DNA of 64,000 nucleotides from assembly GCF_003719295.1 (NCBI RefSeq), contig NZ_RFLW01000002.1:734763-798762 (forward strand), in the 5' to 3' direction. The position numbers and the translations under genes are program-made. This document shows, piece by piece, positions 30,135 through 39,815 of the stretch; position 1 is the stretch's first letter, and each line of letters starts with the position of its first letter. The DNA is from Haliea alexandrii. Its GTDB lineage: Bacteria; Pseudomonadota; Gammaproteobacteria; Pseudomonadales; Halieaceae. The notes under the pieces were generated by a model. It saw only the letters and a list, made by a program, of their open reading frames with translations. It had not been told where the DNA came from and searched no databases.

Positions 30135-31907
30135 TTAATACGTACGGGCTTTCGGCTCAAATGTGGGCACGGTGCGTGGCTTGAAGTTTACATCGCGCTT
30201 GCCCACTCGCTTGTCTTCCGGGTAATACATGGAATGGCAGAGCCAGTTTTCATCGTCGCGCTCCTGGAAGTCGTCGCGGGCGTGCGCGCCGCGGCTCTCC
30301 TTGCGCTCCTCTGCGGTAATCGCGGTTGCCTCGGCCACTTCCAGCAGGTTCTGCAGTTCCAGTGCCTCAATACGCGCCGTGTTGAAGGTGCTGCTGCGGT
30401 CGGTCAAGGCTGCACCTTCAATGCGGCCGCGCAGGTCAGCCAGCTTGCGAATGCCATCCTGCATGAACTCGCCCTTGCGGAATACGCCGAAGTGGTTCTG
30501 CATGACGTTCTGCAGCTCCTTGCGCAGGTCGGGGAACTTCTCGCTGCCGGTGGCCTCGTCAAGGCGGCGCAAGCGGGCCATGCCCTGCTCGATATCGCCC
30601 TGGGAGGCATCGCGCATCTCGATACCTTCGCGCAGCGCATTCTCAATAAACAGGCCAGAGGCGCGACCGAATACCACGAGGTCAAGCAACGAGTTGCCAC
30701 CCAGGCGGTTGGCACCGTGCACAGACACACAGGCAACCTCGCCACAGGCGTAGAGGCCCGGGATGATCTGGTCGTTACCCTGCGCATCCACGGTCAGGGC
30801 CTGGCCGTGCACGTTGGTGGGGATACCCCCCATCATGTAGTGGCAGGTCGGCACGACAGGAATCGGCGCCTTCACCGGATCCACGTGTGCAAACGTACGC
30901 GACAACTCACAGATACCGGGCAGACGCGACTCAAGCACTTCCTCACCGAGGTGGTCGAGCTTCAGGAACACGTGATCCGCCTCAGGACCGCAGCCGCGGC
31001 CTTCGATAATCTCGAGGATCATGGAGCGCGCAACCACGTCCCGGCCGGCGAGGTCCTTGGCGTTCGGCGCGTAACGCTCCATGAAACGCTCGCCATCCTT
31101 GTTGATCAGGTAGCCACCCTCACCGCGGCAACCTTCGGTGACCAGCGTACCGGCACCGTAAATGCCGGTCGGGTGGAACTGCCACATTTCGATGTCCTGC
31201 ACCGGGAAGCCGGCGCGCAGCGCCATGCCGATGCCGTCACCGGTATTGATGTGGGCGTTGGTGGTGGAAGCGTAGATGCGCCCTGCGCCACCAGTGGCGA
31301 AGACAGTAGCCTTGGACTTCACGTATACCGTTTCACCGGTTTCCATGCAGATGGCGATAACCCCTACCACGGCGCCGTCCTGGTTCTTCACCAGATCGGT
31401 GGCGTACCACTCATTGAAGAAAACGGTGTTGTTTTTCACGTTACCCTGATAGAGGGTATGCAGCAGTGCGTGACCGGTGCGGTCCGCTGCCGCGCAGGTG
31501 CGCGCCGCCTGGGTGGGGTCGTCCGGCCCCTTGGACTGGCCGCCGAAAGGACGCTGGTAGATGCGGCCCTCTTCCGTACGGGAAAAGGGCAGCCCCATGT
31601 GCTCGAGCTCGAACACGGCCTCCGGGCCCACGCTACACATATACTCGATCGCGTCCTGGTCGCCGATGTAATCGGAACCCTTGACCGTGTCATACATGTG
31701 CCAACGCCAGTCGTCGTTCGGATCGGCGCTGGCAATAGCGCAGGTGATGCCACCCTGCGCAGACACCGTGTGGGAGCGCGTGGGGAACACCTTGGAAATT
31801 ACCGCGGTCTTGTAGCCGGACTGCGCCAGTTGCAGCGCGGCCCGCATGCCGGCTCCGCCGCCGCCAACAATCACGCCATCAAAAGAAATCGTTCGCAATG
31901 CTGTCAT
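30135..31907 (-). CDS. sdhA: Succinate dehydrogenase flavoprotein subunit
   Basis: The 590-residue subunit oxidises succinate to fumarate with covalent FAD. It shows [11 protein letters not shown] near the N-terminus, the FAD-linking His in [14 protein letters not shown], and the active-site region [19 protein letters not shown]. It lies 3 bp after sdhD. Length and order match E. coli sdhCDAB. Confidence 0.99.
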   Translation of the reverse strand: MTALRTISFDGVIVGGGGAGMRAALQLAQSGYKTAVISKVFPTRSHTVSAQGGITCAIASADPNDDWRWHMYDTVKGSDYIGDQDAIEYMCSVGPEAVFELEHMGLPFSRTEEGRIYQRPFGGQSKGPDDPTQAARTCAAADRTGHALLHTLYQGNVKNNTVFFNEWYATDLVKNQDGAVVGVIAICMETGETVYVKSKATVFATGGAGRIYASTTNAHINTGDGIGMALRAGFPVQDIEMWQFHPTGIYGAGTLVTEGCRGEGGYLINKDGERFMERYAPNAKDLAGRDVVARSMILEIIEGRGCGPEADHVFLKLDHLGEEVLESRLPGICELSRTFAHVDPVKAPIPVVPTCHYMMGGIPTNVHGQALTVDAQGNDQIIPGLYACGEVACVSVHGANRLGGNSLLDLVVFGRASGLFIENALREGIEMRDASQGDIEQGMARLRRLDEATGSEKFPDLRKELQNVMQNHFGVFRKGEFMQDGIRKLADLRGRIEGAALTDRSSTFNTARIEALELQNLLEVAEATAITAEERKESRGAHARDDFQERDDENWLCHSMYYPEDKRVGKRDVNFKPRTVPTFEPKARTY

Positions 31908-31910
31908 AAC

Positions 31911-32273
31911 TCAATATCCCCAGAGGATCTGCACGCCCCAAACCACATACACAAAAAGCACCAGTGCTATCGCCAACTGTGACGATATACGCAACACATT
32001 GCCCGTTGTCCCCATCATGCGCTCAGTCAGGTAGTCGGTCACGACTGCCCACAAGCCGATCCAGGCATGCGCCGCCAGCGACAACAGCGCCATCAGGCTG
32101 AAAACGCGCACCCAGGTTTGTCCAAACAGGCTCTTCCAGCTGGCGTAATCCACACCGCTGACAACCACCCAACCGATGAACAGGAAGTAGGCCAGCAAAA
32201 TGACACCACTGACACGCTGCACCAGCCAGTCGGCTGTGCCTGAACGACCGAAACTCGTGACTGCAGTTACCAT
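31911..32273 (-). CDS. sdhD: Succinate dehydrogenase membrane anchor SdhD
   Basis: The 120-residue anchor has three transmembrane helices and the heme/quinone-site region HAWIGLWAVVTDY. With SdhC it binds heme b and ubiquinone. Its start overlaps the sdhC 3' end by 7 bases. Confidence 0.95.
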   Translation of the reverse strand: MVTAVTSFGRSGTADWLVQRVSGVILLAYFLFIGWVVVSGVDYASWKSLFGQTWVRVFSLMALLSLAAHAWIGLWAVVTDYLTERMMGTTGNVLRISSQLAIALVLFVYVVWGVQILWGY

Positions 32274-32641
32274 ATCAAAACCCCCGCCAGCAGCGTCAAT
32301 ACAACCGACAGACCAATCACCAGGCGAGCGCCAAGGGCGCCCCCCTCAAAGCTCTCGCCGATGCCGAAATCCATGATGATGTGCTTGATGCCCGCCAGAG
32401 CGTGGTAGATCAGCCCTGCCACTATGGCCCACAGAATCAGCTTGGCCAGCGGACCGGTCAGCGTATCCTGCAGCACGGCAAAGTCCTCAGGGCTGCGCAG
32501 GCTCATGTCGAGGGCCCACACCAGGAAGACCATGGCGAAAAAGAGAAAAACACCGGAGGCGCGATGGGTGATCGATGCCCATGCGGTTATGGGGAGCCGC
32601 ATGCTGCCGATGTCCAAGTTCACGGGACGTTTGTCTTTCAC
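32267..32641 (-). CDS. sdhC: Succinate dehydrogenase cytochrome b556 subunit SdhC
   Basis: The 124-residue anchor has three helices and the SdhC signature RPVNLDIGSMRLPITAW followed by SITHRASGVFLFF. The heme ligand is expected in YHALAGIKHIIMDFG. The start is GTG at 32641, preceded by GGTGGA. It is the first gene of the nine-gene sdh-suc operon. Confidence 0.96.
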   Translation of the reverse strand: MKDKRPVNLDIGSMRLPITAWASITHRASGVFLFFAMVFLVWALDMSLRSPEDFAVLQDTLTGPLAKLILWAIVAGLIYHALAGIKHIIMDFGIGESFEGGALGARLVIGLSVVLTLLAGVLIW

Positions 32642-32750
32642 AGTTCAGTTTCCACCGTTACGGACGCCACAAAGGGCGATTAAATGGGGCCAGCCGGGGC
32701 GGCCTGGCGCTGCTGCTTTTCGCAAAATTCGTGCGGAGAAAGCGCGCAGA

Positions 32751-32779
32751 ATTATAGAGGGATGCGTTTCTAATTACAA
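32751..32779 (-). promoter_or_regulatory. Sigma-70 promoter of the sdh-suc operon
   Basis: On the minus strand, TTGTAA (32774-32779), a 17-bp spacer and a perfect TATAAT (32751-32756) predict a start near 32744 and a leader of about 100 nt. The leader contains a GC-rich imperfect hairpin around 32686-32712. The 323-bp gap to gltA holds this and the gltA promoter. Confidence 0.85.
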
Positions 32780-32901
32780 ACCTGTACCCGCAGCGGGGAG
32801 AGCCGGTGAGCGCGCCGCGAACGTCGCCGATCTTCGGGCTTCGTGATCCGGGACTTTAGCGACCAAAACGCTCAGGATACTGGCAAATAGACCCAGATCA
32901 A

Positions 32902-32929
32902 TTGACAAAAGCTGTCGAGACTTTATAGT
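32902..32929 (+). promoter_or_regulatory. Sigma-70 promoter of gltA
   Basis: A perfect TTGACA (32902-32907), a 16-bp spacer and TATAGT (32924-32929) lie 35 bp before the gltA ATG. Confidence 0.82.
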
Positions 32930-32964
32930 TGGGCACCCCACAGAACCACATCGCAGGACCTTTC

Positions 32965-34257
32965 ATGAGCGACAAAAAAGCAACCCTGAAAGTAGACGGG
33001 CTGGACGAAACCATTGAACTCCCCGTGTACTCCGGCACCCTCGGTCCAGACGTGATCGACGTGGGCGCACTCACTTCCAGGGACATGTTCACCTACGATC
33101 CGGGGTTTGTCTCCACCGCGGCCTGTGAATCGCAAATCACCTATATCGATGGCGGCCAGGGCGTACTCCTGCACCGCGGCTACCCCATCGATCAGCTGGC
33201 TGAACACAGCGACTACCTCGAGACGTGCTACCTGCTGCTGTACGGGGAGCTCCCGACCGCTGAGCAGAAAGATACGTTTGTCAGCACGGTCAAGCGCCAC
33301 ACCATGGTGCATGAGCAGATCCGCACCTTTTTCAACGGCTTCCGCCGCGACGCGCACCCGATGGCCGTCATGTGCGGCGTTGTCGGCGCTTTGTCCGCCT
33401 TTTATCACGACTCGCTGGACATCTCCGACGAGCACCACCGTCAGGTTGCCGCATTTCGCCTGATTGCGAAAATGCCCACGCTCGCCGCCATGAGCTACAA
33501 ATTCTCCATCGGCCAGCCCTTCATGTATCCCGACAACAACATGGGCTACGCGGAAAACTTCCTGCATATGATGTTCGGCAACCCCTGCGAGCCCAGCAAT
33601 GTGAGCCCGGTTCTGGCGCGCGCCATGGACCGCATCTTCCTCCTGCACGCCGATCACGAACAGAATGCCTCCACCTCGACCGTGCGCCTGGCAGGTTCCT
33701 CCGGCGCCAACCCGTTTGCCTGTATCGCCGCGGGTATCGCTGCGCTCTGGGGTCCCTCCCACGGTGGCGCCAACGAAGCGGTACTGGAAATGCTGGAGGA
33801 AATCGGCGATGTATCGCGCATCGACGAATTTGTTTCGCGCGCCAAGGACAAGGACGACCCCTTCCGCCTCATGGGCTTCGGCCACCGTGTCTACAAGAAC
33901 TTCGATCCGCGTGCCAAGGTAATGAAGGAAGCGGCGGACGATGTACTGGCGGAGCTTGGCATCGACAACGATCCACTGCTGGCCATTGCCAAGCGCCTGG
34001 AACAGATCGCGCTGGAAGACCCCTATTTCATCGAGCGCAAGCTCTACCCCAACGTGGACTTCTATTCCGGTATCATTCTCAAGGCCATCGGCATCCCGAC
34101 CAGCATGTTCACGGTGATCTTTGCCGTCGGCCGTACCGTGGGCTGGATTGCACACTGGCACGAGATGATCAGCGGCAGCTACCGTATCGGTCGCCCGCGC
34201 CAGCTCTACACAGGGCACCCGCAGCGGGACTTCGTCGCGCTGGACAAACGCGGCTAG
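32965..34257 (+). CDS. gltA: Citrate synthase
   Basis: The 430-residue enzyme condenses acetyl-CoA and oxaloacetate. It starts [12 protein letters not shown] at 32965 with AGGA 6 bases upstream. A 12-codon upstream extension is not supported. Catalytic His are in [12 protein letters not shown] and [15 protein letters not shown], and [11 protein letters not shown] is the family signature. It is the hexameric, NADH-sensitive Gram-negative type by length. Divergent from sdhC, and followed by a terminator. Confidence 0.98.
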   Translation: MSDKKATLKVDGLDETIELPVYSGTLGPDVIDVGALTSRDMFTYDPGFVSTAACESQITYIDGGQGVLLHRGYPIDQLAEHSDYLETCYLLLYGELPTAEQKDTFVSTVKRHTMVHEQIRTFFNGFRRDAHPMAVMCGVVGALSAFYHDSLDISDEHHRQVAAFRLIAKMPTLAAMSYKFSIGQPFMYPDNNMGYAENFLHMMFGNPCEPSNVSPVLARAMDRIFLLHADHEQNASTSTVRLAGSSGANPFACIAAGIAALWGPSHGGANEAVLEMLEEIGDVSRIDEFVSRAKDKDDPFRLMGFGHRVYKNFDPRAKVMKEAADDVLAELGIDNDPLLAIAKRLEQIALEDPYFIERKLYPNVDFYSGIILKAIGIPTSMFTVIFAVGRTVGWIAHWHEMISGSYRIGRPRQLYTGHPQRDFVALDKRG

Positions 34258-34274
34258 AGCCCGTTGTTACCGCG

Positions 34275-34302
34275 AAAAAGGCCGCCCTCCTGCGGCCTTT
34301 TT
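34275..34302 (+). terminator. Intrinsic terminator of gltA
   Basis: Stem AAAAAGGCCGC/GCGGCCTTTTT (34275-34285 and 34292-34302) with a 6-nt loop and T-tract lies 17 bp after the gltA stop. Confidence 0.9.
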
Positions 34303-34349
34303 TGGTTACACTCATCCATTAACGTCACGCAACAGGAAATCCGTACGTC

Positions 34350-35471
34350 ATGAGCGAGGTTGTCATCAGCGGCACCGGGCTGTTCACGCCCACGCAGTCC
34401 ATCAGCAACGCGGAGCTGGTCGAATCATTCAACACCTGGGTCGCACAGTTCAACGCAGAAAATGCCACTGCCATTGCTGCGGGTGAGATTGCGCCCATGC
34501 AGCCCTCCTCCGCGGAATTTGTGGAAAAGGCCTCCGGCATCAAGTCGCGCTACGTGATCGACAAGGCGGGCATTCTGGACCCCCAGCGTATGGTGCCGAG
34601 AATTCCCGAGCGGCCCGACAGCAGCCCCTCCGTGCAGTGCGACATCGCCGTCGCCGCCGCGCGTGAGGCGATGGCCCAGTCCGGCAAGCAGGCAGCCGAC
34701 ATTGATGCCGTTATCGTTGCCTGCTCCAACCTCCAGCGCGCCTACCCCGCCATTGCCGTGGAGGTGCAGGACGCGCTGGGTATCGAGGGCTTCGGCTTTG
34801 ACATGAACGTGGCCTGCTCATCGGCCACCTTCGGGATCCAGCAGGCGCGCGACAGCATCAACGCCGGCAGCGCGCGTTGCGTGCTGATTCTGAACCCGGA
34901 AATATGCAGTGGTCACCTCAACTTTCGCGACCGCGACTCGCATTTCATTTTCGGCGACGTGTGCACTGCGATTATTCTGGAGCGGGCTGACTGCGCCTCC
35001 GCCAGCGAGACCTACCGTATTTTGGACAGCCGGCTGCAAACGCTGTTTTCCAACAACATCCGCAACAATTTTGGCTTCCTCAACCGCGCCGCTGAAGAGG
35101 GCGTTGGCAAGCCCGACAAATTGTTCGTGCAGGAAGGACGAAAGGTGTTCAAAGAGGTATGCCCGGCCGTAGCGCGGCAGATCAGCGAGCAGTTGCAACG
35201 TCTGGACATCGCGCCCGAACAACTCAAGCGTTTGTGGCTGCACCAGGCCAACCTGAGCATGAACCAGTTGATTTCGCGCAAGGTGCTGGGGCGCGACGCA
35301 ACGGCGGAAGAGGCCCCCACCATTCTGGACGAATATGCCAATACCAGTTCAGCCGGGTCCGTCATTGCCTTCCACAAGCATCGCGCGGACTTCTCCCCCG
35401 GCGACCTCGGCGTGCTGTGCTCCTTTGGTGCGGGATACAGCATCGGCAGCGTCATCCTGCAGCGCCGCTGA
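34350..35471 (+). CDS. Beta-ketoacyl-ACP synthase III family protein, FabH2-like
   Basis: The 373-residue thiolase-fold protein has the KAS III triad: Cys156 in NVACSSATFG, His298 in LWLHQAN, and Asn331 in YANTSSAG. It is longer than housekeeping FabH (about 320) and resembles Pseudomonas FabH2 (PA3333-type), including ICSGHLNFRDRDSHFIFGD. It probably condenses an acyl-CoA primer with malonyl-ACP, but the primer chain length is unknown. It follows the gltA terminator by 48 bp and is followed by convergent hisC. Confidence 0.9.
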   Translation: MSEVVISGTGLFTPTQSISNAELVESFNTWVAQFNAENATAIAAGEIAPMQPSSAEFVEKASGIKSRYVIDKAGILDPQRMVPRIPERPDSSPSVQCDIAVAAAREAMAQSGKQAADIDAVIVACSNLQRAYPAIAVEVQDALGIEGFGFDMNVACSSATFGIQQARDSINAGSARCVLILNPEICSGHLNFRDRDSHFIFGDVCTAIILERADCASASETYRILDSRLQTLFSNNIRNNFGFLNRAAEEGVGKPDKLFVQEGRKVFKEVCPAVARQISEQLQRLDIAPEQLKRLWLHQANLSMNQLISRKVLGRDATAEEAPTILDEYANTSSAGSVIAFHKHRADFSPGDLGVLCSFGAGYSIGSVILQRR

Positions 35472-35534
35472 GCCGTTCACCCACGCTCAACCTGGGCTTG
35501 CGAAGCGGCGGGCGTCGCGGCAGCTGCAACCCGT

Positions 35535-36608
35535 CTAGGCGCAATCGTCGGCGAGCAACTCCGACAGCGCCTCAAGCAGAGCCTCGCACTGCGCATCGGT
35601 ACCAACACTGATACGCAGGAAGTTCGAGATCCGCGGCTTGTTGAAATGCCGCACGATGATCCCACGCTCCCGCAGGGCCAGAAACAACGCCTGCGCATCA
35701 TGTTGCGGTGCTGGCGCAGCAAATACGAAATTTGCACTCGAGGGCAACACTTGAAAGCCGAGCTGTTCCAGCCCGGCGGTAAGGCGGGCGCGGCTGGCAA
35801 TCACCTTGTCGCAGGAGGTTCGGAACCAGTCTTCATCCGCTAGCGACGCCAGCACAGCGCGCTGCGCCACGGCATCGACCGGGTAGGAATTGAAGGAATT
35901 CTTGACCCGTTGCAGGCCGTCAATCAAGTCCGCGTGACCAAACGCCACACCCACACGCAAGCCGGCGAGTGCCCGCGACTTGGACAGGGTTTGCACCACG
36001 AGCAGGTTGTCATGCTCATTCACCAGGGCCACCGCCGACTCGCCGCCGAAGTCAATATAGGCTTCATCGACGACCACAACGCTGTGGGAATTGGCCTTCA
36101 GCAGTCGACGTATGTCGCCAAGCCCCAGCAGCACACCCGTGGGGGCGTTGGGATTGGGCAGGATAATGCCACCGTTGGGCCGCGCGTAATCTTCAACTGC
36201 AATACTGAAATCATCACGCAGCGGCACACCCTCGCCAGCGATGCCGTAAAGATCACACCACACGGGATAGAAACTGTAGCTGATATCGGGAAACAACAAG
36301 GGCGCATCGTGTTGCAGCAAACCCATGAACACGTGCGCCAGCACCTCGTCAGACCCATTGCCCAGGAATACCTGTTCCGGCTGTAAACCTGTTGCGCTGG
36401 CAAATGCCGCGCGCAGCGCCACAGACTCCGGATCAGGATAACGCCGCAAGGCATCGCCATCCACTTCGTGAATGGCTTCCAGCACGCGTGGCGACGGCGG
36501 GTAAGGGCTCTCGTTGGTATTGAGCTTGATCAGACGGGGGTGCCGCGGCTGCTCGCCGGGCACGTAAGGCGTGAGACGCCGAACCACGTCACTCCAGTAA
36601 CGACTCAT
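35535..36608 (-). CDS. hisC: Histidinol-phosphate aminotransferase
   Basis: The 357-residue PLP enzyme starts [20 protein letters not shown] at 36608. The PLP Lys is in [14 protein letters not shown], with NPNAPTG and DEAYIDFGG also present. It converts imidazole-acetol phosphate to histidinol phosphate, and some relatives also act on aromatic substrates. The longer open frame runs back through a tRNA gene and is not real. The ATG lies only 16 bp after tRNA-Glu, so hisC is probably transcribed with it. Confidence 0.94.
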   Translation of the reverse strand: MSRYWSDVVRRLTPYVPGEQPRHPRLIKLNTNESPYPPSPRVLEAIHEVDGDALRRYPDPESVALRAAFASATGLQPEQVFLGNGSDEVLAHVFMGLLQHDAPLLFPDISYSFYPVWCDLYGIAGEGVPLRDDFSIAVEDYARPNGGIILPNPNAPTGVLLGLGDIRRLLKANSHSVVVVDEAYIDFGGESAVALVNEHDNLLVVQTLSKSRALAGLRVGVAFGHADLIDGLQRVKNSFNSYPVDAVAQRAVLASLADEDWFRTSCDKVIASRARLTAGLEQLGFQVLPSSANFVFAAPAPQHDAQALFLALRERGIIVRHFNKPRISNFLRISVGTDAQCEALLEALSELLADDCA

Positions 36609-36624
36609 GAGCAGTTCCGATAAA

Positions 36625-36700
36625 TGGCGTCCCCTAGGGGGTTCGAACCCCTGTTCCCGCCGTGAAAGGGCGGTGTCCTGGACCACTAGACGAAGGGGAC
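36625..36700 (-). tRNA. tRNA-Glu (TTC), second copy
   Basis: The 76-nt gene has acceptor GTCCCCT/AGGGGAC, anticodon TTC and an encoded CCA. It differs from the copy at 9336-9411 at four positions, in the D-loop and anticodon stem/variable region, all compatible with the fold. Confidence 0.97.
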
Positions 36701-36732
36701 GCAGACGCATCGGCCGAAATGCCGAGACCCGT

Positions 36733-36762
36733 ATTGTACTCAAGCCACGCCGGGCAACGCAA
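36733..36762 (-). promoter_or_regulatory. Promoter of tRNA-Glu and probably hisC
   Basis: On the minus strand, TTGCGT (36757-36762), an 18-bp spacer and TACAAT (36733-36738) lie 32 bp before the tRNA. No separate promoter fits into the 16 bp between tRNA and hisC. Confidence 0.6.
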
Positions 36763-36830
36763 CGCGGTTGCACTGGCGTGGCACCACAAGCGCATCGCCC
36801 CCGTGTCGCGCCAGGCGCTGTCTGCGGGGA

Positions 36831-38117
36831 TCAGTACTTGAAGGACGTGTCGAAGATCACCCGGTCGTAATCAATCGGGTCATCGAAACGACTGCTCAGG
36901 GTTTCGTTGTCGACGAACACCGTCAGGCCGACGTGCCACTGCTTGTCCACTGCAAACACGGCACCGAGCTTATGACCGCGCACATCCGTGCCACCGCCAC
37001 CGATGTTCGAGTCACTGAGCAGCGCCAGCAGGGAGTCCGCCTCGATCGACGCGAACTCGTAGGCGACTTGCCAGCTGCCCGCAGCGCTGGCCTTGCCCAG
37101 ACGCGCGCCCGCCGACCAGGCGGTATCCTCGTCGTCTGCATCCAGGTTCTGCGCGTAATGGCCGTATACGGCGGCAGGCATACCCAGGCCATCGATATCC
37201 AGCGTTGCAAAGAGTTCGAGCTCTTCGTAGTTGTTGTCATAGGTACAGAAGGTGAGCAGGATCGAGTCACAGCTGAAACTGTTGCCAAAGAACACGTCGA
37301 AGCTACCGTAGTAGGTGTTCTTGCCCTTGACCGGCATATCGATATAGCCACCGCCCGCCGTCAGGCCGAGGGTGTCGCCGAGTGCCAGCGTGAAGCCGGA
37401 CTGCACGCCGTAGTAGAACGCGCTGTTGGTGCGCGCGCTGTCACTGTCGAGCGCATGTGCAACCGCATTCACGAACACCACGTCATTTGCCCAGCCCAGG
37501 GCAATACCCTCTGGCGTGTAATCCGAGTCCCAGAGCAGGCCCGAGCCCTCGGGACGATACATGGGGTTTTTCATTTTACCCACCGTCGCGTAAGCGCCCG
37601 TAAAAGGTCGCCATGTCGCCCAGGCCTGATCCAGATACAGGTCCTTGCTCTGGCCGCCACCACCCAGGGTGGCGTTGCCGGACACCGGCGAATCATTCCC
37701 CGCCGCCACTCTCAGCCCAACCTGCACATCCTGTGGTAACTGCGCAACAAACCCCGCCCGCGCTCGCACACGATGACGCGAGCGCACAACGCGCTGGCCG
37801 ATATCAATTTCTTCGTAGCGGTAGCGGAAGTCACCGGAAAACTGCAGGGTATCCTCGGCACCCGGGGGCGCTGCGCGCTGCGGCACCGCAGCCACCTGCT
37901 CACGGGTGAGGCGGATCTCGGACACGGCATTCGCGGTATTCTCGCGCAGCTCCGCGTTCTCTTCTTCCAGCGCCGCCACGCGGGCCATCAGGCCCGCCAT
38001 CTGCGCCTGCAGCCGGGCGAAGTCGGCCTCGCTGACCGCCGCGATAGCCGTTTCGGGGGAAACCACAGAAGCAAGAGATGCGGCGGCGACTGCCAACCCC
38101 AAGGAGAGTCTGTTCAT
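36831..38117 (-). CDS. Putative outer-membrane porin, Pho-regulated
   Basis: The 428-residue protein starts MNRLSLGLAVAAASLASVV at 38117 with GAGG upstream. It has a signal peptide to about residue 27, an N-terminal coiled-coil segment (about 32-60, typical of trimeric porins), and alternating beta strands ending in an aromatic residue (FDTSFKY), as beta-barrel proteins do. It resembles the family of putative porins found in marine gammaproteobacteria. Five PhoB-box units directly upstream and the adjacent phoU/pst genes suggest uptake of phosphate or phosphorylated compounds under starvation. Selectivity is inferred, not shown. Confidence 0.85.
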   Translation of the reverse strand: MNRLSLGLAVAAASLASVVSPETAIAAVSEADFARLQAQMAGLMARVAALEEENAELRENTANAVSEIRLTREQVAAVPQRAAPPGAEDTLQFSGDFRYRYEEIDIGQRVVRSRHRVRARAGFVAQLPQDVQVGLRVAAGNDSPVSGNATLGGGGQSKDLYLDQAWATWRPFTGAYATVGKMKNPMYRPEGSGLLWDSDYTPEGIALGWANDVVFVNAVAHALDSDSARTNSAFYYGVQSGFTLALGDTLGLTAGGGYIDMPVKGKNTYYGSFDVFFGNSFSCDSILLTFCTYDNNYEELELFATLDIDGLGMPAAVYGHYAQNLDADDEDTAWSAGARLGKASAAGSWQVAYEFASIEADSLLALLSDSNIGGGGTDVRGHKLGAVFAVDKQWHVGLTVFVDNETLSSRFDDPIDYDRVIFDTSFKY

Positions 38118-38154
38118 GATTGTTCCTCGTCTGCCTGTGCCTGCGCCGCCGCGC

Positions 38155-38205
38155 ATGACACTTAAATGTCAATATTATGCGATATTTATGACATTTTCAT
38201 GACAG
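38155..38205 (-). promoter_or_regulatory. Pho box array upstream of the porin
   Basis: Five TGTCAT-like units recur with exact 11-bp periodicity on the minus strand: 38199-38205 (CTGTCAT), 38188-38194 (ATGTCAT), 38177-38183 (ATCGCAT), 38166-38172 (TTGACAT) and 38155-38161 (GTGTCAT). The 4-bp gaps are AT-rich except the last. The first two units form the best PhoB box. CATAAT (38174-38179) is a candidate -10. Confidence 0.85.
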
Positions 38206-38235
38206 CGGCGACGTCTTGCGCGCTGAGGAAGCGGA

Positions 38236-38961
38236 CTACTGGTGCTCTTCAACCTGCGCCACAAGGTCATCCGGCTCTACATGTCGTACGTCGAGGCCGC
38301 GGACCAGATAGATGACATGCTCTGCGATGTTGCTCGCGTGGTCACCCACTCGCTCGAGGCTGCGCAGAGACCACATCTGGCCCAACACCGGACCAATGGT
38401 CCGCGGATCCTCCATCATGAAGGTCACGAGGCTGCGCATGGCACTCGCGTACTCGGAGTCGACTTCCCTGTCCGCGATGACCGTCTGCACCGCCATATCG
38501 ACATCCAGGCGGGCGAACGCATCCAGTGCTCGTCGCAACATATCGCTCACGTGATTGCCGATGTGGCGAATCTCGACGAAGCTGCTGGTGTTTGCAGAGC
38601 CCTCTTCCGTTGCTTTCACTGCCTGGCGCGCAATTTTGCTCGCCTCATCACCGATGCGCTCAAGGTCGGTGGTGACCTTGGAAATCGCCAACACCAGACG
38701 CAGGTCGCTGGCGGCCGGCTGGCGCCTGGCGAGAATGCGTGAGCACTCTTCATCGATGTTGATTTCCAGTTCGTTGACCTGTTCGTCACCGGCGATGACC
38801 TCTTCCGCAAGGCCGCTGTCGCGATTCAACAGGGATTCAACCGCCTTGCCAATCTGCTGCTCTACCAGCCCGCCCATTTCCAGCAGGTGGTTTTTGACTG
38901 ACTCCAATTCGGCGTTGAACTGGGCGGAGATGTGTTGCTTGTAGCTGTCCTGATGGAGCAT
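38236..38961 (-). CDS. phoU: Phosphate transport regulator PhoU
   Basis: The 241-residue helical-bundle protein links PstSCAB activity to PhoR signalling. It starts MLHQDSYKQHISAQFN at 38961, 10 bp after pstB. Two PhoU repeats each show the E-x-x-x-D metal-binding pattern, in ISKVTTDLERIGDEA and MWSLRSLERVGDHA. Last gene of the pst operon before the independently controlled porin. Confidence 0.97.
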   Translation of the reverse strand: MLHQDSYKQHISAQFNAELESVKNHLLEMGGLVEQQIGKAVESLLNRDSGLAEEVIAGDEQVNELEINIDEECSRILARRQPAASDLRLVLAISKVTTDLERIGDEASKIARQAVKATEEGSANTSSFVEIRHIGNHVSDMLRRALDAFARLDVDMAVQTVIADREVDSEYASAMRSLVTFMMEDPRTIGPVLGQMWSLRSLERVGDHASNIAEHVIYLVRGLDVRHVEPDDLVAQVEEHQ

Positions 38962-38971
38962 GGCGTTGTCC

Positions 38972-39802
38972 TCAGCCGTAGCGGCCGGTGATGTAATCCT
39001 CGGTCTGCTTCTGTTCCGGGTTGGTGAACAGAGTATCGGTATCGTCGTACTCAATCAATTTGCCCATGTACATAAACGCAGTCATATCCGACACGCGAGC
39101 AGCCTGTTGCATATTGTGGGTAACGATCACGATGGTGTAGCGCGACTTCAGCTCATAGATCAGTTCTTCGATCTTGAGCGTGGAGATGGGGTCCAGTGCC
39201 GATGCCGGCTCGTCCAGCAAGAGCACTTCCGGCTCCACGGCAATGGTGCGGGCAATCACCAGGCGCTGCTGCTGACCGCCGGACATGCCCAGCGCGCTCT
39301 CGTGCAGACGGTCCTTGACTTCATCCCAGAGGGCCGCTGCGCGCAGGGATTTTTCAACCACCTCATCCAGCACACGCTTCTTGTTGATGCCCTGAATACG
39401 CAAACCGTACGCCACGTTTTCGTAAATGCTCTTCGGGAACGGATTGGGTTTCTGGAATACCATGCCAACACGACGGCGTAACGCGGCCACGTCAACGCGG
39501 CGATCGTAGACATCCTCATTGTCCAGCAGCAGGCGGCCCTGCACCCGGCAACCATCCACCAGGTCATTCATGCGATTGATACAACGCAGCAGGCTGGACT
39601 TGCCACAGCCACTGGGGCCGATAAACGCCGTTACCCGCTGACGAGGTATCTCCAGGTTGATATCAAACAGCGCCTGCGAGTTCTGGTTATAGAACAGATT
39701 GAGGTTTTCCATGCGCAGGCTGGTTTCCGCCGGCCCTGCCGGGCCCGCAGACGGTGCCTGATCACGTTTCAGTGCCTGGATATCCAAAGCGTGGGTTTGC
39801 AT
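38972..39802 (-). CDS. pstB: Phosphate ABC transporter ATPase PstB
   Basis: The 276-residue ATPase has Walker [16 protein letters not shown], signature MSGGQQQRL, Walker [14 protein letters not shown] and the switch His in [13 protein letters not shown]. It has a short non-conserved N-terminal extension (about 1-28), seen in several gammaproteobacterial PstBs. It powers Pi uptake with PstC and PstA. Confidence 0.98.
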   Translation of the reverse strand: MQTHALDIQALKRDQAPSAGPAGPAETSLRMENLNLFYNQNSQALFDINLEIPRQRVTAFIGPSGCGKSSLLRCINRMNDLVDGCRVQGRLLLDNEDVYDRRVDVAALRRRVGMVFQKPNPFPKSIYENVAYGLRIQGINKKRVLDEVVEKSLRAAALWDEVKDRLHESALGMSGGQQQRLVIARTIAVEPEVLLLDEPASALDPISTLKIEELIYELKSRYTIVIVTHNMQQAARVSDMTAFMYMGKLIEYDDTDTLFTNPEQKQTEDYITGRYG

Positions 39803-39815
39803 AACAGGTTCCTGT

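Noticed and set aside
30234-31982. 582-codon plus-strand open frame opposite sdhA
   Set aside because: sdhA is certain on the other strand, and the translated product has no recognisable domain.
32686-32712. GC-rich imperfect hairpin in the sdh leader as a riboswitch or attenuator
   Set aside because: It is a single short stem with a bulge, with no T-tract and no conserved aptamer pattern.
32923-34218. 431-codon minus-strand open frame opposite gltA
   Set aside because: It lies entirely across gltA and its promoter. No domain is recognisable.
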